Below are positions 49,117 through 55,999 of a DNA stretch of 55,999 nt, in pieces (within the stretch, counting starts at the first letter, position 1; every line of letters begins with the position of its first letter). The stretch lies in contig CALXMT010000015.1 in the NCBI GenBank assembly GCA_944389545.1, positions 1 to 55,999 of the forward strand. The letters run 5' to 3'. The notes beneath the pieces are model-generated. The model did not search any database. It was not told the origin of the DNA and worked only from the letters and a program-made list of their open reading frames with translations. The DNA comes from an uncultured Kiritimatiellota bacterium. GTDB lineage: Bacteria > Verrucomicrobiota > Kiritimatiellia > RFP12 > DVOR01. A program made the position numbers and the translations under genes.

Positions 49117-51429
49117 TTACAGGTGCTTCACGCGGTCGCGGACCTCAGCGGCCTTGGCGTTGTTGAAGCGATCGATGGTGCCGACGAGGTAACCCGTGAT
49201 ACGACGGATACGCTCGAAGTGCGGGCCGCCGTCATCCTCGCGCCGGCCACACTTGGGGCAGACGTCATCGATGATGCCGCGGAAACCGCAGACGGGGTCA
49301 CGGTCGAGGGGATGGTTGACGGAACCGTAACCGATACCACACTTGGCCATGTGGCGGATGACGCGCTCGAAGGCCTCGGGGTTGTCGGCCATCTTGCCGT
49401 TGAGCTCGACGTAAGAGATGTGGCCGCCGTTGGTGAGGGCGTGGTAAGGGGCCTCGATCTCAATCTTGCGGAAGGCCGAGATGGGGAAGTAGACCGGCAC
49501 GTGGAAGGAGTTGGTGTAGTACTCGCGGTCGGTGATCTCGGGAATAACGCCAAAACGCTTGCGGTCGATGCGCACGAAGCGGCCGGAGAGCCCCTCTGCG
49601 GGGGTGCCGATGAGGGTGAAGTTCAGGCCGGTCTCCTGCGAGCAACGGTCGGCGTAGTCACGCATGTGCTTGACGATTTCCAGACCGAGCTGCTGGGCCT
49701 CCTCGCTCTCGCCATGGTGCTTGCCGATGAGGCTCTTGAGCGTCTCCGCCAGGCCAATGAAGCCGAAGGTGAGGGAGCCGTGCTTGATGACCTCGCGAAC
49801 CTCATCGTCCGGGCCGAGCTTCTCGGAGTCAAGCCAGACGCCTTCGCCCATGAGGAAGGGGAAGTTGCGCACGCGCTTGCGGGCCTGCACCTCGAAACGC
49901 TCGAGCAACTGGTCGCGCACGAGCTGGAGCATGTCGTCGAGCTGGGCGTAGAAGGTCTTGATGTTGCCGTGGCTCTGGATGGCGAGGCGCGGCAGGTTGA
50001 TGGAGGTGAAGGAGAGGTTGCCGCGCTTCCAGACCTGCGACTTGGAGGGGTCGTAGACGTTGGTGGCGACGCGAGTACGGCACCCCATGTAGCTGATTTC
50101 CGTCTCGGGGTGACCTTCCTTGTAGAACGCGGCGTTGAAGGGCGCGTCCTGGAAGGCGAAGTTCGGGAAGAGGCGCTTGGCGCTGACCTGGCAGGCGAGC
50201 TGGAAGAGGTCGTAGTTGGGATCGCCCTCATCGAAGCTCACGCCCTTCTTCACGCGGAAGATCTGGATGGGGAAGATAGGTGTCTCGCCATCGCCCAGAC
50301 CGGCCTGGGTGGCCAGCAGGACGTTCTTGATGACCATGCGGCCCTCGGGGGTCGTGTCGGTACCGTAGTTGATGGAAGAGAAAGGCGTTTGCGCGCCCGC
50401 ACGCGAGTGCATGGAGTTGAGGTTGTGGATCAGAGCCTCCATGGCCTGATAGGTCTCGCGGTCGGTCTCCTTAAGAGCATGAGCGCGGGCGAAGTCCTGG
50501 ATGTGGGGAATCTTCTCCTCGGGGATGCCGGCAGCCTTGAGGGCCTCAGCTTCCTTGGCGCGGATCTCGGGATCGGAGGCCTGGCCCATGGTCGGAGGCT
50601 CGGGGAGCACGATGTCGGCGGCGGTCTCGGGGTCGCAGAGCAACTCGATGGCCTCGCGGAGGGCGGCCTTGTAACGGCGGGCATAGGTCAGACGCACGCC
50701 CATGGCCATGGCCAGATCGAAGTTCGGGACGGACTGGCCGCCGTGCTGGTCGTTCTGGTTGGACTGAATGGCGATGCAGGCGAGGGCCGCGAAGGAACGG
50801 ATTTCCTTAGGGGCGCGCAGGAAGCCATGGCCGGTGCTGAAACCGCGCGAGAGCAGGTCCACCAGGTCAATCTGGCAGCACGTCATCGTGAGGCTGTAGA
50901 AGTCGAGGTCATGGATGTGGATGTCGCCCTGCTCATGGGCACGGGCGATGTCCGGGCGCAACATGTTGTCGATGTAGAAGCGCTTGGAGCTCTCGGAGCC
51001 GAACTTCAGCATGGAGCCCATGGCGGTGTCGCCGTCGATGTTCGCGTTCTCGCGCTTGACGTCGGACTCCTTGGCGGAGGAGAAGACGATGTCCGCGAGG
51101 GTCTTCATCAGCTTGGTGTTACGCTCACGGGCACGGGAACGGTCGGCGCGATAGAGGATGTAGCTCTTGGCGGTGTCCGGGTAACCGGCCTCCATGAGCG
51201 TACGCTCCACGGCGTCCTGGATCTTCTCGATGTCGGGCGCCTCGATGGTGACACGGCGCGTGGCGTCCTCGGCCAACTTGTTGGCCAAGGCTTCAAGCTC
51301 AAAGTCGTCTTTGCCGCGCAGCTGCTCGCTGTCACGGGTCTGCGCCAAGGCCTTGAGGATGGCGGTGGCGATTTTCGCGAGGTTGAAGGGCACCTGTCTC
51401 CCATCGCGCTTGATGACGGTCTTGATCAT
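49117..51429 (-). CDS. nrdD: Anaerobic ribonucleoside-triphosphate reductase
   Basis: Class III reductase making deoxynucleotides without oxygen; 770 residues. An ATP-cone starts the protein (VIKRDGRQVPFNLAKI), followed by the barrel with HIHDLDFY and CCQIDL. Near the C-terminus CGFRGIIDDVCPKCGRR gives the zinc site and RRITGYLVGTIDRFN the glycyl radical loop. ATG 51429 was chosen over 51453 because it begins with the conserved MIKTVIKRDG. A promoter with extended -10 lies about 85 bp upstream. Confidence 0.96.
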   Translation of the reverse strand: MIKTVIKRDGRQVPFNLAKIATAILKALAQTRDSEQLRGKDDFELEALANKLAEDATRRVTIEAPDIEKIQDAVERTLMEAGYPDTAKSYILYRADRSRARERNTKLMKTLADIVFSSAKESDVKRENANIDGDTAMGSMLKFGSESSKRFYIDNMLRPDIARAHEQGDIHIHDLDFYSLTMTCCQIDLVDLLSRGFSTGHGFLRAPKEIRSFAALACIAIQSNQNDQHGGQSVPNFDLAMAMGVRLTYARRYKAALREAIELLCDPETAADIVLPEPPTMGQASDPEIRAKEAEALKAAGIPEEKIPHIQDFARAHALKETDRETYQAMEALIHNLNSMHSRAGAQTPFSSINYGTDTTPEGRMVIKNVLLATQAGLGDGETPIFPIQIFRVKKGVSFDEGDPNYDLFQLACQVSAKRLFPNFAFQDAPFNAAFYKEGHPETEISYMGCRTRVATNVYDPSKSQVWKRGNLSFTSINLPRLAIQSHGNIKTFYAQLDDMLQLVRDQLLERFEVQARKRVRNFPFLMGEGVWLDSEKLGPDDEVREVIKHGSLTFGFIGLAETLKSLIGKHHGESEEAQQLGLEIVKHMRDYADRCSQETGLNFTLIGTPAEGLSGRFVRIDRKRFGVIPEITDREYYTNSFHVPVYFPISAFRKIEIEAPYHALTNGGHISYVELNGKMADNPEAFERVIRHMAKCGIGYGSVNHPLDRDPVCGFRGIIDDVCPKCGRREDDGGPHFERIRRITGYLVGTIDRFNNAKAAEVRDRVKHL

Positions 51430-51510
51430 GATTGACTCAATTCTGTTTTGCAAGTTTTATCGTCCGCGCCAACGCCACGCGGCGTTCGACGTTTCGGCGA
51501 AACATTGGGA

Positions 51511-51538
51511 AAGATACCAAATCTACGGCTAAAGTCAA
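51511..51538 (-). promoter_or_regulatory. Promoter of nrdD
   Basis: Minus strand: TTGACT (51538-51533), 16-bp spacer, TATCTT (51516-51511) preceded by TGG, an extended -10. Leaves a leader of about 75 nt. The AT-rich stretch just upstream (51541-51580) may hold an operator. Confidence 0.6.
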
Positions 51539-51779
51539 ACTAGATATATTGTCATCAGAAATCGAATATACAACATTTGGTATGAAACGGTGAAAATGAG
51601 TTTGTCCCTGCAAAGGGCTTCAGACGGTATTTCAAGTGTTTGCACCCCTTTTGACGAGGGCAAAAAAAAATCGCTTGTGGGTCGCCTTCACACCGCGTCC
51701 GGCGATACTCGCGCCAACCGCCATGCCTCCCCCACCCCTCGCAAACCCGCAAAAACCGCGTCAACCTGCTATTTTTCGC

Positions 51780-51808
51780 TTGCAATCCAATCACAAAACC
51801 TCCATAAT
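51780..51808 (+). promoter_or_regulatory. Promoter of HU gene
   Basis: TTGCAA (51780-51785), 17-bp spacer, CATAAT (51803-51808). The leader is about 57 nt with AAAAGGAG ten bases before the ATG. The 440-bp gap from nrdD otherwise holds an A tract (51662-51670) and no gene. Confidence 0.6.
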
Positions 51809-51871
51809 AAAGACATCGAAACGCGGATTCCCCGCGAACCGATTGTCGCAAAGAAAAGGAGTACACGAAAC

Positions 51872-52177
51872 ATGGCTACCAAAAAGAAGGCCCCTGCCAA
51901 GCCCCTCACCAAGGCGCAGATCATTGACGCCGTCGCCGATGCCACGGGTTACACCAAGAAGGCCGTCGAGGACGTCTATGCGGCCCTCACCGACCTGATT
52001 GCCAAGGAGACCAAGAAGACCGCCTTCACGCTCCCCGGTCTCGGCAAGTTCTCCGTCATCGAGCGCAAGGCTCGCACCGGCCGCAACATCCAGACCGGCG
52101 AGCCCCTCCAGATCCCCGCCAAGAAGACCGTCAAGTTCACGGTCTCCAAGCTGATCAAGGACAAGATCCTCGGCTAA
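51872..52177 (+). CDS. HU-family DNA-binding protein
   Basis: Nucleoid protein of 101 residues. The N-terminus MATKKKAPAKPLTKAQ is basic, followed by the HU core (IIDAVADATGYTKKAVEDV, LPGLGKFSVIERKARTGRNI with the DNA-binding arm, KFTVSKLIKDKI). HU bends DNA and shapes the nucleoid. Short lysine- and alanine-rich extension as in many Verrucomicrobiota-type proteins. A terminator follows directly. Confidence 0.92.
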   Translation: MATKKKAPAKPLTKAQIIDAVADATGYTKKAVEDVYAALTDLIAKETKKTAFTLPGLGKFSVIERKARTGRNIQTGEPLQIPAKKTVKFTVSKLIKDKILG

Positions 52178-52200
52178 GGATTCCCGCCAATGCGGCAAAC

Positions 52201-52237
52201 AAAGGCATGGGGCACGCCCCATGCCTTTCCTTTTGGA
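52201..52237 (+). terminator. Terminator after HU gene
   Basis: AAAGGCATGGGG / CCCCATGCCTTT form a 12-bp stem with a CACG loop, followed by CCTTTTGG. Confidence 0.85.
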
Positions 52238-52332
52238 ATGAGAGTGCCTTCCCGCAAATAGTAACGTAGGTGTAACCTAACGGTTAGACGAGCCGTATTG
52301 CGGATTTGACGCACGAAGATTCAACCGAGAAA

Positions 52333-52368
52333 TAAAGAACCCCGGCCTTGCGGTCGGGGTTCTTTTAC
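52333..52368 (-). terminator. Terminator after rpsU
   Basis: AAAGAACCCCG(G) pairs with (C)CGGGGTTCTTT around CCTTGCGGT. It serves the minus-strand rpsU gene and could stop transcription from the other side too. Confidence 0.85.
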
Positions 52369-52383
52369 CGTTTGGCGGAAGAC

Positions 52384-52581
52384 TCACATCTGAGCCATCG
52401 CGGAACGGGAACGGGCACGGATGCGAGCACGCGCGGATTTGCGACGAGCCTTTTCGCAAGGCTTCTCGTAGTAACGGGTCGCACGGAGCTGCTTGATCAG
52501 ACCCTCCTTGTCGAGAATCTTTTTCAGGCGCTTCAGGCCGCGCTCCACGGACTCGCCCTTTTTCAGACGAACCATGATCAT
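52384..52581 (-). CDS. rpsU: 30S ribosomal protein S21
   Basis: Small-subunit protein S21, 65 residues. MVRLKKGESVERGLKRLKK and RATRYYEKPCEKARRKS are the family pattern, with a basic Arg/Ala tail. Two close ATGs exist (52581 and 52575); the AAAGGAGGTG site fits the first. It has its own terminator. Confidence 0.95.
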   Translation of the reverse strand: MIMVRLKKGESVERGLKRLKKILDKEGLIKQLRATRYYEKPCEKARRKSARARIRARSRSAMAQM

Positions 52582-52647
52582 GTTTGCTCACCTCCTTTCG
52601 TTGTCTCCGCCGACACTTCGGCGAATTGGCCGCATAGTATAGCACAA

Positions 52648-53343
52648 TTACTCTGCGAAAGAAAGCCTTTTTATCACATCCGCCGCAAGCAGGAGACCGG
52701 CGGACGCAGTGACCGGCATCAGGGAACCAAGCGGGGCACCGGGAGTCTGTGGCGCGGCGGTTTCCCGAGACCAGACGCAGCGGATGCCTTTAGTGAATCC
52801 GAGGTCGCGGAGTCCCTGCCGCACACGACGTGCCAGGGGACAGACCTGCGTCTTGGAAAGGTCGGTGACGCACAGCGCCGAAGGGTCACGCTTGCGCGCC
52901 GCACCCATCGCCGACCACGCGGGAATCCCGCGACGGAGGCATTCGGCCAGCAGGGCAAGCTTTGCGGGCACATCATCAATCGCGTCCACAACGGCATCGG
53001 GGCGCGCGCGATCAAGCAGGGCACTCACGTTTTCGCTGTCCACCCGCAAACGCTCGGCGGTCACGGAGCAGGTCGGGGCGATGTCACGCAGGCGTTCGGC
53101 GGTCGCGTCGGCCTTAGTGCGACCGAGGGTAGACAGCGCGGCGAAGGGCTGGCGGTTGAGATTGGAAGGCTCAAAAACATCACCGTCCACAAGCCACAGA
53201 TTCCCTACCCCACTGCGGGCGAGCGCCTCTGTGCACGCCCCGCCGACGGCCCCAAGCCCCACCACAAGAATCCGCGCAACGCGAAGCCGCGCCATCGCCT
53301 CGGCACCCAACAATGCTTCCGCTCGCAACAACGTCTCGCTCAT
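52648..53343 (-). CDS. tcdA: tRNA threonylcarbamoyladenosine dehydratase
   Basis: ThiF/E1-like enzyme that dehydrates t6A37 of tRNA to the cyclic form ct6A; 231 residues. VVGLGAVGGACTEALARSG is the nucleotide-binding loop, SNLNRQPFA and DAIDDV are typical of TcdA. Cysteines near SALCVTD and TQVCPLA. Its ATG overlaps the GH20-like gene stop by 4 bp. The t6A enzyme TsaC is encoded at 21.9 kb. Confidence 0.9.
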   Translation of the reverse strand: MSETLLRAEALLGAEAMARLRVARILVVGLGAVGGACTEALARSGVGNLWLVDGDVFEPSNLNRQPFAALSTLGRTKADATAERLRDIAPTCSVTAERLRVDSENVSALLDRARPDAVVDAIDDVPAKLALLAECLRRGIPAWSAMGAARKRDPSALCVTDLSKTQVCPLARRVRQGLRDLGFTKGIRCVWSRETAAPQTPGAPLGSLMPVTASAGLLLAADVIKRLSFAE

Positions 53344-54653
53344 AAATCTGGCTCCAGAAAGTCATGCAGGGACGCATCCAGCTGCGCCCGCGGGCCGCGC
53401 TCCAACCACAGCGCCTCCATCTCGCGTGCCAGACGTGCGCGTTCGTCCGCCAGCCCTGACTCGCCGAGGGCGCGATGAACGGCCAACCGTTGCAATCCCA
53501 ACGCGTGTCGCGCCTCTCTGGCCAACAGGGAATCACCCAATGCCATACCTTCTTTATGCAAAGCGTCCAATTCCTTTAACGTGGCCTGCAAGGCCGTTCT
53601 GTCAAAGGCCGGGGCCTCCGCACGTGGCAGATTATAGGCCCGGAAGAGCAACGTGGAGTTGCCGGCTTCAGCCTTGGCGGTGCGATAGGTGTCGCCCAGG
53701 CGCAACAGAAAATCACCCAATCCTGGCACGCCGACCAGACGGTCAAGGTCATCCATTGTCCTTCCCGCGGCAAGGGCAATGGCGGGCAGACTCACGGCAA
53801 GGGGTTGCCAATGGCCCGCATCGCCCCAATCCACAAGAAGCAGCCCATCCGCCCCGGCGGCCTCGGCCTGACGTAGATTCTCGCGCATATTCGCGGTGCG
53901 GCCACAAAAACTTCGCCACGAGGAAGTGCCCGGCGCGACAAGGGTACGCAACCCCGCGGCCTTGAGCGTCGTCACGCCACCGCCCAAATCATCGTTCGCT
54001 TCGTAACCCCAGACAATCCAGTTGGCATCACCGAGTCGTTCGGCGGCGAGGGGGATGGCCTCGGGGTGACGCAGGAGCATGTCGGCCCAAAATTCAGGCC
54101 GCTTGCCGTGGCGCCGCGCGATGTCGGCCATACGCGAGAGATGGTCAATATAGAGCTGGGCCTTGTCGTGTCCCGCGGAACGCCCCTGGCCCAGATCGAA
54201 GACCTCATCGCCGCCCAGATTCGCCGTATCCGCGTGCGAGAAACACGGCAGAAGCGCCTCGAGCAATCCCTCGGCAAAGGCCACGGCCTCGGGGTCAGTG
54301 GGACAAAGGCCGGTAGGAATCTTTTGGATGCTCCCCCACGGCGTGCGCGCCCCACCCTGCGGCAACTCCGCGAAACGGCGATATGCCGGCAGACGGAACC
54401 ACCGCTCGAAGTGGCCCAAGGTGTTTTGATTCGGCACGAGCATGATGCCCCACGCCGCACCATACGCGCCCAACTCCGCGATCGTCTCTGGCGTGTAAGG
54501 GTCAATGCCGCGCCAGACGGCCTCATGTCCCGGATAGGCAAAGACGTTTTCGAAGTAGAGCTCCAGCCGATTATATCCCAACGCGGCAAGCAAATCGACC
54601 ATCCACTTCAACGTCTCCAAGGAGTAGACGCGATTGCGGGAAACATCCAGCAT
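53340..54653 (-). CDS. GH20-like glycoside hydrolase
   Basis: Beta-hexosaminidase-related hydrolase, about 437 residues from this start. RGVMLDVSRNRVYSLETLKW starts the barrel, and NLGGDEVFDLGQG has the Asp-Glu pair of GH20. ELVPNQN-type block appears as IMLVPNQNTLGHFERW. The start is uncertain. ATG 54653 is the only late ATG, yet homology seems to begin a few residues earlier, and the frame stays open to 54965 through the palindrome array and the purC terminator. No signal peptide is seen from ATG 54653. Overlaps tcdA by 4 bp. Confidence 0.75.
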   Translation of the reverse strand: MLDVSRNRVYSLETLKWMVDLLAALGYNRLELYFENVFAYPGHEAVWRGIDPYTPETIAELGAYGAAWGIMLVPNQNTLGHFERWFRLPAYRRFAELPQGGARTPWGSIQKIPTGLCPTDPEAVAFAEGLLEALLPCFSHADTANLGGDEVFDLGQGRSAGHDKAQLYIDHLSRMADIARRHGKRPEFWADMLLRHPEAIPLAAERLGDANWIVWGYEANDDLGGGVTTLKAAGLRTLVAPGTSSWRSFCGRTANMRENLRQAEAAGADGLLLVDWGDAGHWQPLAVSLPAIALAAGRTMDDLDRLVGVPGLGDFLLRLGDTYRTAKAEAGNSTLLFRAYNLPRAEAPAFDRTALQATLKELDALHKEGMALGDSLLAREARHALGLQRLAVHRALGESGLADERARLAREMEALWLERGPRAQLDASLHDFLEPDL

Positions 54654-54682
54654 CACCCCCCGCCCAAAGGAGTACTTTTGTG

Positions 54683-54850
54683 CCTCACTAAAGGGTGATT
54701 TTGGACCCTTATAGGGTCTCGCCTCGAACCCCTTAGGGTTTGACCACGGACCCTTATAGGGTCTGACCTCGGACCCTATAAGGGTTGATCCCCGACCACT
54801 ATAGGGGTCCGCGAGCCCCCCTTTAAGGGCTGTCGGAACACCCTTGGCGG
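54683..54850. repeat. Phased palindrome array 2 (7-8 units)
   Basis: Palindromic cores of ACCCTTATAGGGT / ACCCTATAAGGGT type. TATA-like centres start at about 54689 (degenerate), 54710, 54732, 54755, 54777, 54800, 54822 and 54845 (degenerate), so the 22-23 bp period holds through all units. Linkers such as CTCG, GACCTC and GATCCCC resemble those of array 1. It lies between the purC terminator and the GH20-like gene. Confidence 0.93.
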
Positions 54851-54856
54851 AGGGCA

Positions 54857-54895
54857 CAAAAAAGCCCCCGGGCGACCGAGAGTCGCACGGGGGGA
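54857..54895 (-). terminator. Terminator of purC
   Basis: Minus strand: CCCCCGTGCGACT, short loop, GGTCGCCCGGGGG, then CTTTTTTG. Strong stem plus T tract, 20 bp after the purC stop. Confidence 0.9.
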
Positions 54896-54916
54896 TTGGG
54901 GCCGCGGGCAGGTCGC

Positions 54917-55831
54917 TCACAGCGTGGGGGCGCACGCCTCGCCCTCGGTCAGGCGACGGTAGCACTCGGCGTAAATGGCCTGCGTCTTGGCGATGACGTC
55001 ATCGGGCAGGGCCGGAGCCGGAGGCTGGTGGTTGAAGTGGATGGAGTCCAGCCAGTCGCGCACAAACTGCTTGTCCATGCTCGGCGGGTTCGCGCCGACG
55101 GCATAGGTGGTCTTGTCCCAGAAGCGGGAAGAATCCGGGGTCAGCGCCTCGTCGGCCAGGATCACGTTGCCGGCTTCGTCCAAGCCAAACTCGAACTTGG
55201 TGTCGGCCAGGATGATGCCACGGGCCTCGGCGTGCTCGGCGGCGGCCTTATAAAGGGCAATGGAGAGATCGCGCAACTTGCCGGCGAGCTCGGCGCCGAT
55301 GTCCTGCGCCATGTGCTCCACGGTCACGGCCATGTCATGGTCGCCGATGGCAGCCTTGGTGGTAGGCGTGAAGAGCACCTCATCCAACTTGGAGGCGTTC
55401 TGGTAACCCGCGCGGAGCAGCTGGCCATTGACCGTGCCGGACTTCTTGTACTCCGCCCAGCCCGAGCCGGTGAGGTAGCCGCGCACGATGCACTCGTAAG
55501 GAACGACCTTCAGCTTACGCACCAACATGGAGCGCCCCTGCAGCTCGGGGAGCGCGCTGAACGGCGCGGGATACTCCGCCACGTTGTCCGTGATAAGGTG
55601 GTTCGGGCAAATCTCCGCGAGCTTACGGAACCAAAAGACCGAGATGCTGTTGAGCACCTTGCCCTTGCCCGGAACACCATCGTCCATAATCACATCAAAG
55701 GCGCTCAGGCGATCCGTCACCACGATGAGCATCTTATCGCCCAAATCGTAGATGTCGCGCACCTTACCCTGGATTTTCTGCGTGCCGGGGACCTCAATCT
55801 CCATCAGCGCGCCGCGTTTGTCAAACTTCAT
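54917..55831 (-). CDS. purC: SAICAR synthetase
   Basis: Joins aspartate to CAIR in purine synthesis; 304 residues, longer than the bacterial average and close to the yeast-type form. KIQGKVRDIYDLGDKMLIV, TDRLSAFDVIMDDGVPGKG, IVRGYLTGSGW and LADTKFEFGLDE are all present. ATG 55831 follows AAGGAG. An extended -10 (TGGTATAAT) lies 27 bp upstream of the ATG. Confidence 0.96.
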   Translation of the reverse strand: MKFDKRGALMEIEVPGTQKIQGKVRDIYDLGDKMLIVVTDRLSAFDVIMDDGVPGKGKVLNSISVFWFRKLAEICPNHLITDNVAEYPAPFSALPELQGRSMLVRKLKVVPYECIVRGYLTGSGWAEYKKSGTVNGQLLRAGYQNASKLDEVLFTPTTKAAIGDHDMAVTVEHMAQDIGAELAGKLRDLSIALYKAAAEHAEARGIILADTKFEFGLDEAGNVILADEALTPDSSRFWDKTTYAVGANPPSMDKQFVRDWLDSIHFNHQPPAPALPDDVIAKTQAIYAECYRRLTEGEACAPTL

Positions 55832-55858
55832 GTCTGCTCCTTGCTGAAAACTTCCCGC

Positions 55859-55867
55859 ATTATACCA
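55859..55867 (-). promoter_or_regulatory. Extended -10 promoter of purC
   Basis: TGGTATAAT on the minus strand. The predicted leader is about 20 nt and includes AAGGAG. Confidence 0.7.
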
Positions 55868-55923
55868 CAACTCCCCGCCCTCCCGCCCACCTGCGTCCAA
55901 GAAAGTAATCGTACCCGGGGAAG

Positions 55924-55999
55924 CGCCAAATCGAAAAGTAATCGCGCGGGGGTAGTCTCGGGGATGTCGCGATAAGGTTTCCTAAGAAGGGGAGAGCGA
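55924..55999 (-). repeat. Right copy of window-terminal inverted repeat
   Basis: Reverse complement of 2-77. Just inside it, 55912-55920 holds a second AAAGTAATCG-type motif followed by TACCCGGGG, a partial direct repeat of the AAAAGTAATCGCGCGGGGG part. Confidence 0.9.

Noticed and set aside
48868-51435. Open frame of 855 residues opposite nrdD
   Set aside because: It lies exactly antisense to a clearly recognised gene and is low in complexity (Val, Leu, Glu, Gly, Asp). It results from GC-rich codon structure.
51539-51576. Pair of NrdR-like boxes upstream of nrdD
   Set aside because: TAGATATATTGT and GAATATACAACA look AT-rich and box-like, but match the consensus poorly, and their spacing is about 21 bp, not the usual 31-32 bp. 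No nrdR gene is in the window.
1-55999. tRNA or rRNA genes
   Set aside because: I looked for TpsiC-arm-like GGTTCGAATCC patterns and conserved rRNA blocks on both strands and found none convincing; a covariance search would be decisive.

Overview
The window reads as chromosome of a GC-rich, obligately anaerobic bacterium, most plausibly a gut or sediment member of the Kiritimatiellota/Verrucomicrobiota (inference, from protein style and gene mix; no rRNA or tRNA gene was found to confirm it). Pointers to anaerobic life are the oxygen-sensitive ribonucleotide reductase pair NrdD/NrdG and nickel-pincer (Lar) cofactor synthesis genes. Genes are tightly packed, often with ATGA/TGATG overlaps.

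Layout. 0.1-7.0 kb: a Tad/Flp pilus export module (CpaB, FHA-TadA ATPase, TadB, TadC) that runs without a gap into a secreted PL8-type polysaccharide lyase. 7.0-8.3 kb: pyrimidine nucleoside phosphorylase. 8.3-9.2 kb: a gene-free stretch filled with repeats, including a striking phased array of short palindromes. 9.2-10.4 kb: Nudix and GNAT genes. 10.4-17.5 kb: an accessory island with phage head/tail-type genes, a MuF minor-head protein carrying a nuclease-toxin C-terminus, a GHKL ATPase-PD-(D/E)XK candidate defence protein, and a Panacea toxin-antitoxin pair. 17.5-21.7 kb: operon of a MutT-BirA fusion, a leucine-rich repeat protein and a U32 protein. 21.9-24.5 kb: YrdC/Sua5 and a PLD-NTPase fusion. 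24.5-27.9 kb: nickel ECF permease plus LarB, LarC, LarE. 28.4-30.2 kb: Tat-exported aldo/keto reductase and a MerR regulator. 30.5-33.0 kb (minus): deoC, hexose-phosphate mutarotase, FmdB zinc ribbon and a secreted protein. 33.4-42.7 kb: exonuclease, acyltransferase, esterase, ArgC, ParB, M28 peptidase, membrane proteins, DUF2156-GNAT. 42.9-48.1 kb: rhomboid protease, TPR membrane protein, patatin, signal peptidase I, UDP-galactopyranose mutase. 48.6-55.8 kb: NrdG/NrdD, HU, S21, TcdA, GH20-like hydrolase, PurC.

Themes. YrdC and TcdA belong to the t6A/ct6A tRNA modification pathway; DeoA and DeoC to deoxynucleoside salvage; the Tad, PL8, esterase, GH20-like, Glf and signal peptidase genes suggest glycan handling at the cell surface.

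The most novel-looking content is non-coding. Two arrays, 46 kb apart, repeat an ACCCTATAGGGT-like palindrome every 22-23 bp. Most other intergenic DNA is built from a few modular hairpin elements, some with terminal inverted repeats and one apparently inserted into another with a 3-bp duplication. Both window ends carry the same 76-bp sequence in inverted orientation. Many promoters show an extended -10 box (TGnTAnnnT), and several place the start codon only 6-10 bp downstream, which implies leaderless mRNAs.
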